Shown: positions 9,045-18,312, numbered from the stretch's first letter. The stretch: 64,000 nucleotides of DNA from Hymenobacter swuensis DY53 (GCF_000576555.1 NZ_CP007144.1:235299-299298), one strand, 5' to 3'. Numbers and translations are program-made. The notes: generated by a model from the letters alone, not told the origin.

Positions 9045-10118
9045 CTAGCCCATGGGTTTATCGTCCAAACGGGTGCCAGCCCCAATGATGGCAGCACTGC
9101 GGTTGCTTCCCTTTTCGCTTCCGCCGTCGTTGTCATAGCCGTATGCTTTGACAAGATCTTGATCTGTTTTCACTTCCCAGGACCCATCAGATTTTATATC
9201 GACGATGATAGATTCACGATTTTCTCCGGAGTGCATTAAGTTGTCCTCCTCCTCCAAATGTTTCCGGTACAGGTCCATGGCATCAGCGTGCGGATGCTTG
9301 TACCGGCTTTCCTTTTGCTTGGGCGCACTCACTACGATGACACTGGGTTGGATGCTCTCTATATGCTTCTCATAGGGATCTTCGTCCTCGCCGGAAGTTT
9401 TGAAGAAGGTACGGGAGCCGTGGTGAGAGGCGCTCAGCACATGCGCTGCCACATTCTTGGAGTGGTTGCTCATGATGTGTTCTTCCCAGGCCACCCGGTC
9501 AGAGTCACCCGTAAACAGCACGTAAACAGGTGTACTGCCATAAGAGAAACGCAGGACAGCACAGTGCTCATGAATGCGCTGGTCGCGCTCGGAGTCCTTC
9601 CCTTCGGCGATGTCGTCGCAGAGGTATTCAGCCGGGGATAGAATTTGGTAATCGATATCACCCAGCTTTTTAATCACCTCCGTTGACCCATCGGATTTAC
9701 GAATCTTATTGAGGGAGTTAGTGCCGAAAAGCTTGTACTCGTTCGTTGGGCCAATGTCTTTAATGACGCGACGCATTTCCTGGTAAGCGTCATCATTGTC
9801 TTTACCTGGCACGTGACCAGAATGCCATACTTCAGCAACTTTCACTGCTTTATGAATGGCCTCAATACCTTCAGCGTGGTCGCAGTGTGGGTGGGTATTG
9901 ATAAAGGCATCAAGCGAGCCGTCCAGCAAGTCCTTCAGCAACTTCTCTGTATTGATACCACACGCGCTCCTGTCGATGTTGTTATCTAATAGCACGTATT
10001 TGAACTTGCTGCCGTCAGGAATTGCAAGGATAGTTGCGTCGCCTTGGCCAACGTACAAAAATACGATGCGAAAAACGCCAGTTGGCGGGGTGATAATCTC
10101 TTTGGCCTTATTGCCCAT
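9045..10118 (-). CDS. ComEC-like metallo-beta-lactamase-fold hydrolase ending in glycine
   Basis: This 357-aa MBL-fold protein resembles the soluble ComEC/Rec2 C-terminal hydrolase. It shows FLYVGQGDATIL at the start, the metal motif THPHCDH (HxHxDH, residues ~96-101), a GDSD aspartate and ASHHGS. No membrane segment is visible, so it is probably cytoplasmic. It is the first gene of the operon, with one base between its stop and the E2-E1-JAB start. After the MBL core the last ~35 residues are polar and look flexible, ending ...LDDKPMG. A C-terminal glycine is what E1/E2 enzymes activate, so the tail could be a conjugation site (inference). Confidence 0.85.
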   Translation of the reverse strand: MGNKAKEIITPPTGVFRIVFLYVGQGDATILAIPDGSKFKYVLLDNNIDRSACGINTEKLLKDLLDGSLDAFINTHPHCDHAEGIEAIHKAVKVAEVWHSGHVPGKDNDDAYQEMRRVIKDIGPTNEYKLFGTNSLNKIRKSDGSTEVIKKLGDIDYQILSPAEYLCDDIAEGKDSERDQRIHEHCAVLRFSYGSTPVYVLFTGDSDRVAWEEHIMSNHSKNVAAHVLSASHHGSRTFFKTSGEDEDPYEKHIESIQPSVIVVSAPKQKESRYKHPHADAMDLYRKHLEEEDNLMHSGENRESIIVDIKSDGSWEVKTDQDLVKAYGYDNDGGSEKGSNRSAAIIGAGTRLDDKPMG

Positions 10119-10490
10119 AATGAAGTGACTTTAGATGCTTTCTACCACCAAGTTACAACCATTTTATCTCATAATATTGGCAAGCTAATATGTATAGCAA
10201 TTTCTTTCTGAGCTATGATAATCATCTGAATCACCTACTGCCCAAATCACAGGAAAGGTTGAGGGTCATGTTCAGCGCAACGCTTCGCCTTTAGCGACCC
10301 TGCTCACCAATTACACTAACGTTAGAATAAAAAAATTGAATCCTAAGATCTTGTTCATACCGTGTTCCTAAATCCTACTGAGCAGGGAAGTGGGTCAACG
10401 CATCCTTCAAAATTTTCAGAATAGTGAGATAGTTCTCCAGAATAGTCCTGCGCTATTCCAAATAGTCGGATAGTTTTTCCGAAACCTCGT

Positions 10491-10670
10491 ATGTTTGTCC
10501 CGTATAAGTGGGACAAGCACTTGGTCCTGCTTCGTAAACAAACGGCAGCCAAGGCCGAAACCCTGACTGCCGCCACCTTACTTAGTGTCCGAGCCAGTGA
10601 CTTACCACGGCTCGAATTGCTCCCGATACAGCTGCTTTACACAGCTCTAAGGAGATATGAAACCAACTAG
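10491..10670 (+). CDS. Possible 59-aa small protein
   Basis: ATG 10491 opens a 59-codon frame (MFVPYKWDKHLVLLRKQTAA... to ...RRYETN) ending at TAG 10668-10670. The composition is protein-like (a basic helix with alternating Leu/Ala), but there is no family match, no clear ribosome site, and a hairpin overlaps its 5' end. It could be a remnant. Confidence 0.25.
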   Translation: MFVPYKWDKHLVLLRKQTAAKAETLTAATLLSVRASDLPRLELLPIQLLYTALRRYETN

Positions 10671-10691
10671 CCTTGCTAGCTGGTTTCATAT
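10655..10691. repeat. 37-nt near-perfect hairpin
   Basis: ATATGAAACCA at 10655 pairs with TGGTTTCATAT ending at 10691. The inner CTAGC/GCTAG pairs are separated by a 3-nt loop and a single mismatch. There is no T-tract, so it may be a protein-binding site, a REP-like element or a processed RNA structure rather than a terminator. Confidence 0.5.
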
Positions 10692-11155
10692 TCGTACGCA
10701 CCTTCTTCATTGCAGTCGAAGTGAGGGTGATACACCACCCAATCTTCTGACCCCTCGGTTGTTCCACCAGCCGGGGGGTCGCCGTTTATAGGCAACCGTG
10801 TTGGCGGGGTGTTTACCGTACGTTGAAAGCAAAGCTAAACGCAACTTCCTTTCGCAGTCGGGTTGCCCCAGAAGTAGTTTTTGTGTATGGCTATAGGCGA
10901 TGTATGCAGGCTTGCACATATCATACATTGATGGGGCAGAATTTCTGCTTCTAAAGTTGATATACTGTAGTTATAGGTAGATCGAGAATACCCGTTTATG
11001 GATATATGCATAGTTTTGCCAGGAGCATGTTGCCTAGTATCCGTTTATCAGAATTGAACAGCTATTTTCGTGTGGTTGACTACCCCCTGGATACTTGATA
11101 TGGCGGTACCCATTGTGGAAAGCCCTTTATCAGATATTCACTATCCCCTTCTGCT

Positions 11156-11923
11156 TTGCCTGATTTATCCCTCCAGCTAGACCGGTTACAGCAATTGCTC
11201 ACACAAGCAGTGCATCAACAAGAGCAGAACAAAGCAAGTCGGGATGCGGAGTTTATTGTCTGGCATGACCGCCTGCTGAGCACCTTGATAAGCGTATTTG
11301 GCCAGGATTCGCGTCAGACCAAACGCATTGCGGAACTCACGTTTACCTACCGGCGAAAGCTCAGAATAGCCGGAATAGATTACTCGGATGCTGATCGGGA
11401 AGTGCGAGAAGCTCGGTTTAAGCGGGACTTGACCATTACTATTGGTCTGCTTCGAAATTACATGGACGAACTGCAGCTAGAGCAGCAGCACGTGCGTGCC
11501 GTGCCCACCGGCCCACGCGCTGTGCTTCCGTTAGCGCAACTTCACCCAGTTGTCCAACAAGCGGCTACTAAACTGTTTCAGAATGGTCACTACCGCGAGG
11601 CCATCCTGAATACCTATATCGCTTTAGACAATGCCGTGCGTGACAAAGCTCAGCTTCCTGCAACGTACCATGGCACAAAACTAATGGAACAGGCGTTTGC
11701 TCCGGCTAACCCCCTCCTACGCATTGCCGCTAGCGCAGATGAGCAGCAAGGATTTATGACGCTGTTTCGAGGGGCCATGCTGGCTATCCGCAACCCTAAA
11801 GCGCATAGTCTCGGGGGCACAACTGATCCTCAACGGGCTCTTGAATGGCTCTCCTTTGCCAGTGTCCTGCTCCGAAATCTGGACGAAGCCGAGGTGGTAC
11901 AAACGCAATCAAGCAAGCCTTGA
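11156..11923 (+). CDS. TIGR02391 family (Ymh-type) protein
   Basis: The protein has 255 aa. The C-terminal ~120 residues match the TIGR02391 pattern closely: LHPVVQQAATKLFQNGHYRE, then AILNTYIALDNAVRDK, GTKLMEQAF, a GFMTLFRGAMLAIRNPKAHS core, and ALEWLSFASVLLRNLDEAE. The N-terminal ~130 residues are helical and variable. This family is common on mobile elements and has been proposed to belong to phage-defence or RNase-like folds; the activity is not established. The only suitable start is TTG 11156; an in-frame stop lies at 11096-11098. It converges with the KAP gene 53 bp downstream. Confidence 0.75.
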   Translation: MPDLSLQLDRLQQLLTQAVHQQEQNKASRDAEFIVWHDRLLSTLISVFGQDSRQTKRIAELTFTYRRKLRIAGIDYSDADREVREARFKRDLTITIGLLRNYMDELQLEQQHVRAVPTGPRAVLPLAQLHPVVQQAATKLFQNGHYREAILNTYIALDNAVRDKAQLPATYHGTKLMEQAFAPANPLLRIAASADEQQGFMTLFRGAMLAIRNPKAHSLGGTTDPQRALEWLSFASVLLRNLDEAEVVQTQSSKP

Positions 11924-11976
11924 CTTGTGCTAATCGCTTGGTAAATAGATTGGTGAAGCGTGTTGAGCACTCGGCA

Positions 11977-14250
11977 TTACTCCGGTTCAGCAGGAGAAGC
12001 GGCTTGGTGATCGTAGAGGTAAACGTACTGGCGGAGGCGCTCCTCATTAGTAGGAGGGGTTGAGCGAAAACGCTCAGCAGAATACGTAGTGACAGATATG
12101 GGCCCCAGTACCTGCCGTATTGCGACATAGAGTTCAGGCCCTATGGATTGATGCAACATCTCAAACGTGTCTCGCTCAATGTTGCCGTGAAACGGCGGCT
12201 CGTGGTTGACGGAAACATACGGGGCGCACGTTTCCAATAATTGAATTACCTCGACAGGATTACGCTTCAACCGTGGTAAAACATATTCCGCCACCGGTGG
12301 CCGGTTTGCTGCCAGCCTCCAGTAAAAATGCATAATTCGACAACCAATAACTGGGAATGCGCTGTAAATAGCCTGATCGTCGGCTTCCTGCAGAGCGCGT
12401 TCCACTAAGGCGGAGGCAAGCACTTGCTCTAGTGGCTCCCAGTTGGCTCGCGTGAACAGATCCGTTTCGTCTTGGTCCTGATTTGCTACAGGTTGGGCCA
12501 ACGCTTTGTCGCGGCGAGAGAATAATGTGGATACCAACCGTTCACAGCAGCTGAAAGCAGCCTCGCCAGCAAGTAAATCCAGAATGTGGGGTACACGTTG
12601 GTCAGCCGGTAATCGAGCCAGCAGAGCGACCAGTAACCAGGCCCCCTGAGAAAGATCCGTTCGGCCGGAGAACCAGCCGGTTTGGGTGTCACTGAGCGAG
12701 TAGCTGAGCCTACCAAGCAGGTGCCACATATTGGCCGCTTCATCCGGGCTGAGCAGATCCACACGGTAAGTCAGTTTCTGAAGAAAGCTCGACATCCCCA
12801 GCCGACTAATCAGGTATTTACTGGTACTATACTGCTGCGCGGGGGGGTGAGCCAGAAAGGCCGCAAACTCTTGGTCGGCTACATCCTCCCGCAGAATGGT
12901 ATAAGAGAAGTAACGAGCAAAATGGGTAGAGGACGCAACATGTTGCCGTTGTGCGAGTTCAATCTCCGAAAGGCGACTGGGTGAGTCGTCAAACAAACTA
13001 CGGCTCCGGTTGAAATGACGGCTAACGCGTGGAAACAGGGTGCATAACAAGTGCTGCGTCGCTTGCCGTTCTTCACGCAGAGGGTAATGGCTGTCAAGAA
13101 ATTGCTCCACTTTTGGCTTCTTCGGATCGTCGTCTATTTCGGCTAAAAATTCATAGCTGCCATTGAAGCGTTGCGTACTACCAGTCAACAACTGGGGGTG
13201 GGCCGCGACGAAACGGTGCAACTCTGGGTAGAAGAGGTGCAGGGCTTCAACCAGTATGAAATCAGCCAGATTAGCCTCCCGGTAAAGTAGTGGTAATCCA
13301 AACTCCACGGCATTGGCAAAGCGCACGGCCAGACGCGGGGTGGTGAGCCGTGGTAACAGGACCGCACGCAACGTATTACTTACCCGTTGGGCATCTTCAG
13401 CGTCAGGCTCAATGTTCTGGCCTTGGCAGACCTCATTTAGGCGAGCAAGACAGAAGCCGAATAAATCATCAGGGCGGGCACGCGGCAAACGTAACGGTAC
13501 CTGAATAATTTTCTCCAAGAAGTTCTGGCCAGCTTGCTGCAGAGTAGTTGTTTCTCCGACGGGACTGAATACTTCGCCGAGCGCGCGGGCTACCATGGCG
13601 TCGTCAAAGGCGAGCAGGTAAGCTGTGTGCCGGAAGTCGGCCGTGAGCTTAACGAGGCGGAACAGTGCCTGAATTTGCCCCTTTTCCAGCCGGTCAATAT
13701 CATCAATGATAATGACGACTCGCTTGCCTGCATCGGCTAGCAGCTGCTCAATACGCTGGCGCAGACCCTCAGCATCAGGCTGGGCCCGGTTCAGCAGGGC
13801 TTGCACCTGGCTGCTGAAATCTAGTTCCGTGCTGGGACCGTTATCCGCTGACGAGAGAGTAAGCTTCGGTAATAGGGGTGCCACGTACTCAGCGGCCAAC
13901 TTGGCGGCACGTTGACCAGCCGTGAGCAGTTGCCGGTCAATGGTTTTCGCCAACTCCCCAAAGAAGTTGGTGAGGAGTTGGGTTTCATCAGTAAAGCGCC
14001 AAGGATTGAAGTTCAACACCACGACTTTATCATTAGCACACCCTAATTCATGCCGTATAAAGTTGAGGACCGTACTTTTACCTTCACCCCACGCCCCGTA
14101 CAGGCCAAGTACAATGCTATCAGGATTTATGCGAGAAACAAGTGTATCGGCAATGCGCTGGGCAAAGGGGGCCCGCTGAAAGTCGTCGTGGCCTAGATTG
14201 CTCAGCGGACGGTCTGAAGCACGGTGTTGTCGGTCAAGTTTACTGGACAT
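11977..14250 (-). CDS. KAP family P-loop NTPase
   Basis: The protein is about 757 aa from ATG 14250 (an upstream ATG at 14277 adds nine residues). It shows LGLYGAWGEGKST (Walker A with the typical KAP GAWG context), NFNPWRF, and VVIIIDDIDRLEKGQIQALF (Walker B). The C-terminal ~400 residues are helical and not recognised. KAP NTPases are often membrane-associated and occur in bacterial antiphage cargo. Here no transmembrane pair is obvious in the ATPase domain. It sits convergent to the TIGR02391 gene within a defence-like stretch. Confidence 0.85.
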   Translation of the reverse strand: MSSKLDRQHRASDRPLSNLGHDDFQRAPFAQRIADTLVSRINPDSIVLGLYGAWGEGKSTVLNFIRHELGCANDKVVVLNFNPWRFTDETQLLTNFFGELAKTIDRQLLTAGQRAAKLAAEYVAPLLPKLTLSSADNGPSTELDFSSQVQALLNRAQPDAEGLRQRIEQLLADAGKRVVIIIDDIDRLEKGQIQALFRLVKLTADFRHTAYLLAFDDAMVARALGEVFSPVGETTTLQQAGQNFLEKIIQVPLRLPRARPDDLFGFCLARLNEVCQGQNIEPDAEDAQRVSNTLRAVLLPRLTTPRLAVRFANAVEFGLPLLYREANLADFILVEALHLFYPELHRFVAAHPQLLTGSTQRFNGSYEFLAEIDDDPKKPKVEQFLDSHYPLREERQATQHLLCTLFPRVSRHFNRSRSLFDDSPSRLSEIELAQRQHVASSTHFARYFSYTILREDVADQEFAAFLAHPPAQQYSTSKYLISRLGMSSFLQKLTYRVDLLSPDEAANMWHLLGRLSYSLSDTQTGWFSGRTDLSQGAWLLVALLARLPADQRVPHILDLLAGEAAFSCCERLVSTLFSRRDKALAQPVANQDQDETDLFTRANWEPLEQVLASALVERALQEADDQAIYSAFPVIGCRIMHFYWRLAANRPPVAEYVLPRLKRNPVEVIQLLETCAPYVSVNHEPPFHGNIERDTFEMLHQSIGPELYVAIRQVLGPISVTTYSAERFRSTPPTNEERLRQYVYLYDHQAASPAEPE

Positions 14251-14340
14251 AGTGTAAATGAAACGGTACGTAAGCATCTACACCGTAAGTGCGGAATGCA
14301 TACTTCTGTAGGTACTTTCTAAACCAATCACGATGTCAAA

Positions 14341-14358
14341 GATCCGCTAGTGCGGATC
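14341..14358. promoter_or_regulatory. Small palindrome, possible operator
   Basis: GATCCGC and GCGGATC are separated by TAGT (7-bp perfect arms) in the ~315-bp region between the divergent KAP and DUF6000 genes. There is no T-tract. A regulator site is possible, but nothing else supports it. Confidence 0.3.
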
Positions 14359-14567
14359 CAATCCTTAATTATTTTGGTCCTAATCATATAGCATAGCACT
14401 ATATTATTCGTAGCACTTCAGCTGAGCTCTGCCCCGGCCATACTCGCGCCTTCGTAATCGATAGACGCACGACCAAATAGCATATGGTCAGGAGGCAGAT
14501 AATATAACTCAGGGCCAAATTTGATAGGATAATCTACCATGATAGTAAACAAGATTAAACAGACACG

Positions 14568-15194
14568 TTGATGTGGGATCAAACTCTATTCACCAAGTGG
14601 GTGAAACCTTTGTATATGGAAATACTCCATGCAAACTATACAGGAACTGAATCAACCCAACAACTAGTCGCTTTCAATCAGCAAGTTAACACCGCTTTAG
14701 CTTCCGTAGATGAGTATATCATTACTCATCTCCTTAAGGCAAGCTGGCGGGAGAAACTGACAGGAAGCTGGCTGTGTGGTTTGAAAAATTGGCAGCAGTT
14801 TGTGCCACTTTTGGGCACGTTACTGGTGGAGAGTAAGACGATGTATGCGGGCCAGGGCTATTGTTTTGCTTTAGCCCGTTTTGCCACAGCAGAAAGCGCC
14901 ACTTACTTGGCTGTCTACTTGGACACCTATCTACGACAGCCGGATCTGCAGTATGATCAACACTGGGCGATGCCGGCGTTATTATGGATAGACGAACGAC
15001 GGGGCACAACATGGGCGCAGGAATTCCTAGTTCCTGGAGGATTATGGGAGCAGTATACAGCCAATAAACTGGACCATTCAATTATATGGCAGTTGACGGA
15101 ATGTAAACGTCAGTTCTGGGCAGCGATGGAGTATTGTCGCACGAATTTTGACTCCGGCGAGCAAAGCTATACCAAGGCACAGTCACACATGTGA
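14568..15194 (+). CDS. DUF6000 family protein
   Basis: The protein has 208 aa. It shows the pattern I associate with DUF6000: LLKASWREKLTGSWLCGLK, then YAGQGYCFALARF, YLDTYL, and YDQHWAMPALLWID. The function is unknown. Family members are often found among polymorphic-toxin immunity genes and as orphans. No signal peptide or membrane segment is seen, so it is probably cytoplasmic. It is the first of a long series of small accessory genes between 14.5 and 37 kb. Confidence 0.65.
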   Translation: MMWDQTLFTKWVKPLYMEILHANYTGTESTQQLVAFNQQVNTALASVDEYIITHLLKASWREKLTGSWLCGLKNWQQFVPLLGTLLVESKTMYAGQGYCFALARFATAESATYLAVYLDTYLRQPDLQYDQHWAMPALLWIDERRGTTWAQEFLVPGGLWEQYTANKLDHSIIWQLTECKRQFWAAMEYCRTNFDSGEQSYTKAQSHM

Positions 15195-15468
15195 TAGTCC
15201 CGACAAAACGCCTATGGGCGGAAATCATTTGGCAAGTGAGCTGAAAGCAGAGCCCAAGAAGAGGGTGGAACTTATGCCCACTGTACCTTACGAGTGAGTA
15301 TCATCTACCAAAGCCAGCGTTACGGTTGAGAAAAAAAGCAGGAACGAGAAGCTCAAACGAGTCCTCGATACCTCATCTTGCTCTACTTGCAGTACCCCGA
15401 CTACCTATACAGCTATGATTCTTATGCTGAGGTACACAGGACAAATTCATGCTTACTTATCTTCACCT

Positions 15469-15933
15469 ATGCCTATCCAGCGTAGCCCTATCCAAGGTCC
15501 CCTATCCCTGACGGACTATTATCAGCATATTGCCGCAAGCACGAACCCCGTTGATCGTTTAGAAGGTGAGCAGATGCTGCAACTGCTCACCTTGCTCGAC
15601 AGTTTATTCCCTCAACTACCACTTTGGGGCGTGACTTCCATGGCGCGGCTGGGCCTTTCGCCCGACCCGCGTTATGGGAGTGAATGGTGGGTGCTGATCA
15701 GCGCAAATGCAATTCCTGGTTCGTATGAGATCGAGTACCTCATGCCGGTCGATCGGCGCCCCTGGGTAGGAGCGGTAGTACAGGGCACCAGCTACTCATG
15801 GGAGCAAACGACAGAATACCTGCTGCTGGCCATGCGCGAAAGCGGGGCGTGGGCAGCGAATCCCGCTTTCAATGCTGTGCTGGCACACCACCGGTTGGAA
15901 CAAGCAAGAGAGGATGACGCTGAGAAGAAATGA
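15469..15933 (+). CDS. Hypothetical protein
   Basis: This is a ~154-aa soluble protein of unrecognised family. ATG 15469 (MPIQRSPIQGPL...) gives a natural start; an ATG at 15415 would add 18 residues. A central stretch (WWVLISANAIPGSYEIEYLM) suggests alternating beta strands. Size and context resemble immunity proteins, without proof. Confidence 0.55.
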   Translation: MPIQRSPIQGPLSLTDYYQHIAASTNPVDRLEGEQMLQLLTLLDSLFPQLPLWGVTSMARLGLSPDPRYGSEWWVLISANAIPGSYEIEYLMPVDRRPWVGAVVQGTSYSWEQTTEYLLLAMRESGAWAANPAFNAVLAHHRLEQAREDDAEKK

Positions 15934-16016
15934 ACTTTCTGTTTGCAGAACTTCCGCTTTAGGCCGCCATTCTTGCATAGGGCTGTGCTACCGCACTGCT
16001 TACAGGTAAGAGTCAT
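15924..16016 (-). pseudogene. Fragment of an IS1-like InsA transposase (N-terminal zinc ribbon)
   Basis: From ATG 16016 the minus strand reads MTLTCKQCGSTALCKNG followed by GLKRKFCKQK. The CxxC pair and KNG match the start of IS1-type InsA proteins. The rest of the transposase is missing and the frame runs into the 3' end of the neighbouring gene. It is a scar of an older insertion. Confidence 0.45.
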
Positions 16017-16100
16017 CTGAAGCAGTACCCAATATACGCATCACCTACTGGTGTACCATCGCCTGCACAGATACCTTCCTAGGTCACAAAGACTCAAGCA

Positions 16101-16487
16101 ATGATTAGATGTATTTTCGGTATACAAACGTTGCTATTAGCATTATTGCTTCATTCTTGCGCTGCTACTACCGATCAAATAAGTACTTCGATTCCCGGCA
16201 AACCTACTGAATCCGTATCGATTCGTGCTTATAACAGTGGTTTCAGCTTACATCAAACAGTCGTAGTTGAACGCACCACCGATACGGGTATTTTTAGCAA
16301 GCCAACTGTATCGCTAATTGCTACTCGAAATTTATGGAATGCAAAGACTGTGGTAGCGAGAGACTTTTTATTTACGTGGCGAACTCCTGACTCACTAGTC
16401 ATATCTTCTCCTCACCTGGGGAGTATGTTTTTTATCGTCTCGACAAATACGTTAATAGGAGGGCATGAGACAACCGGACCCTGGTAG
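16101..16487 (+). CDS. Small lipoprotein
   Basis: The protein has 128 aa. It starts with a lipoprotein signal (hydrophobic LLLALLLHSC with the lipobox cysteine at residue 19). The remainder is a short beta-rich domain of unknown function. No family is recognised. Confidence 0.55.
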   Translation: MIRCIFGIQTLLLALLLHSCAATTDQISTSIPGKPTESVSIRAYNSGFSLHQTVVVERTTDTGIFSKPTVSLIATRNLWNAKTVVARDFLFTWRTPDSLVISSPHLGSMFFIVSTNTLIGGHETTGPW

Positions 16488-16677
16488 TGTATCAGCATCG
16501 TCAGGAGAAAACGAGGGGCCAGCAGCCAGTAACCGGGCCACGTTTTACGGGCAGAACGGCCAACTACGCTACGCTGAAATGGGAGGCGGCAATCGGTAAC
16601 GACTCCTCCATGTAACTGTTGTATCACCCTTTTAGCCAAGGCCACGCCTGCACCCCCACGCTACGTACGCACTCCCC

Positions 16678-18312
16678 ATGACACCACCTTCAAGCTATCT
16701 ACCTGCGGCTGCTTCTCCTCGTCGCCAACTGCTGGATATCGGGTTACGCCTACTGGAAGAGCAGGGATTTCAGCAGGTATACCTGGTGGACATTGCCACG
16801 GCCGCCGGGCGGCCCCTGGCGGAGGTTTACCGCCATTTCGGTACTAAAAGCGACTTTGTGCTGGGCTTCTACCAGCGCCTGCACGATGAGTTGGAAGTGA
16901 AGATATCGGACCTGCCAACCGGCTCGGTAGCATTACGCTTTCAGGCGTTGGTGCGCTGGAAAGTAGCGTTGCTGCTGCCCCAGCAACGCTTGCTTCGCTC
17001 GCAACTGGCCAATCTGCTCGACGCGGAGGCGCCCGTGGGCGTGCTCAGCGTCGAAACGGAGAGCATCCGGCTGCGCGGGCTGGCCTTATTTGAACTCGTG
17101 GTGAGCGGGGCCTCGGATGCTCCCGCGCCTGAACTACGGTCCGCCTTGGCTCAGACCCTCTACGCGGCTCATTGGGGCGTGCTGGCGCTGCGCCTGCTTG
17201 ACCGCTCAGCCGATGGAAAAGCAACTGATGAGCTGCTGCAGCTGTTCGGGGCCGGGCTCGAGCTTACCACGCCTAGCTTGTCTACCCTGCTGGGGCCGCT
17301 GCTGTTAGGGCAATTATCCGGGGCTGTAGCCCAGTTCCTGAATCTGGACCCGACTGTTGACTTCGACGTGGCCCGCCGCATTGCCAAAATACTGCTACGG
17401 CATCGCAAGGTGCTGCCAACCGGACCCGATGAGCAGGTCACTACCGAAGACCAGAGCATTGCTCTGCACCTGCCTAAGCTACACTACTACATCCGGCAGG
17501 GCCTGCCCATCCACCTGATTTTGCCCGCCTTTCCGGCCAAGTCGCCCAACCTCCACAAGGTACTGGGCAAGCTCCCGGATCTGGGTGAGGAAATTGCCCT
17601 GACCTTTCTGCAGAGTCTCTGCGAGGAAATCCGGCAGATATACGCGCCAGGGGCCCGCCTGAGCATTTGCGCCGACGGACGCGTCTTCGCCGACCTGGTG
17701 CAGGTCAGCGACGCGGACGTGTCGGCCTACAACGAGGAGCTGAAGCGGCTGCTCCAGCAGCTAAACACGCCGGATCTGGATGTGGTAAACCTGGAAGATC
17801 TGTTGGCTACGGACTCTTTCGACGAGGCTCGCACCTGGATTGCCGGCCAGTATGGGGAGCCGTTGGAGGATCTCAAAGCCCGGGTGCGAGACACGGAGCA
17901 CCACCGGGCCATGTTCAATGGCATTCACCGCTTCGTTTCAGAAGACCGCCTGGCCCTGGAGCCGACCAAAAGCAAGAGCCGCGTAAAGCAGGAAAGCAAG
18001 GAAGTGGCGTACGAGGTTATCCGGCGCAGCAACGCTTGGACCCGGCTGCTGGCCCAGGAGTTCCCGCACGCCGTGCGCCTGAGCATTCACCCGCAGCACC
18101 CCTACTCCGACAAAATTGGCCTGCGCATGACCCGGGCCGTGGATGACTGGCTTACGCCCTGGCACGGGGTAGTGCTGCTGCGCGACAACGAGTACGTGCT
18201 GCTCAAACGCCGCCAGGCCGAAGCAGCCGGGGCCGAGCTGGTGGAGAAAGACGGCCGGCCCAGCCACTTCGTCGCCCGCCCGGAAACTGTACCAAACAAG
18301 CTAAATTTCTAA
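16678..18312 (+). CDS. TetR-type DNA-binding domain fused to a PvcA/IsnA-family isonitrile synthase
   Basis: This is a single uninterrupted 544-aa frame. Residues ~14-62 form a TetR helix-turn-helix (RRQLLDIGLRLLEEQGF ... VDIATAAGRPLAEVYRHFGT KSDF), followed by a TetR-like helical region to ~210. Residues ~225-544 match isonitrile (isocyanide) synthases of the DIT1/PvcA family: LPAFPAKSPNLHKVLGKLPD, YAPGARLSICADGRVFADL, FPHAVRLSIHPQ and TPWHGVVLL. These enzymes convert the amino group of Tyr, Trp or another amino acid to an isonitrile using ribulose-5-phosphate. It is the first gene of a four-gene co-directional set; the zinc-ribbon gene follows after 14 bp. I know of no characterised TetR-PvcA fusion. 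The architecture suggests an enzyme that also binds DNA, or a regulator sensing the enzyme's ligand. Confidence 0.85.
   Translation: MTPPSSYLPAAASPRRQLLDIGLRLLEEQGFQQVYLVDIATAAGRPLAEVYRHFGTKSDFVLGFYQRLHDELEVKISDLPTGSVALRFQALVRWKVALLLPQQRLLRSQLANLLDAEAPVGVLSVETESIRLRGLALFELVVSGASDAPAPELRSALAQTLYAAHWGVLALRLLDRSADGKATDELLQLFGAGLELTTPSLSTLLGPLLLGQLSGAVAQFLNLDPTVDFDVARRIAKILLRHRKVLPTGPDEQVTTEDQSIALHLPKLHYYIRQGLPIHLILPAFPAKSPNLHKVLGKLPDLGEEIALTFLQSLCEEIRQIYAPGARLSICADGRVFADLVQVSDADVSAYNEELKRLLQQLNTPDLDVVNLEDLLATDSFDEARTWIAGQYGEPLEDLKARVRDTEHHRAMFNGIHRFVSEDRLALEPTKSKSRVKQESKEVAYEVIRRSNAWTRLLAQEFPHAVRLSIHPQHPYSDKIGLRMTRAVDDWLTPWHGVVLLRDNEYVLLKRRQAEAAGAELVEKDGRPSHFVARPETVPNKLNF

Larger units (their letters stand above)
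10119..11155. other. Gene-poor 1-kb stretch
   Basis: No gene of confident identity is seen in this stretch. It holds the promoter region of the minus-strand MBL operon, a TTGTCCC/GGGACAA hairpin at 10495-10516, a possible 59-codon frame at 10491-10670, and a long hairpin at 10655-10691. Confidence 0.5.
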
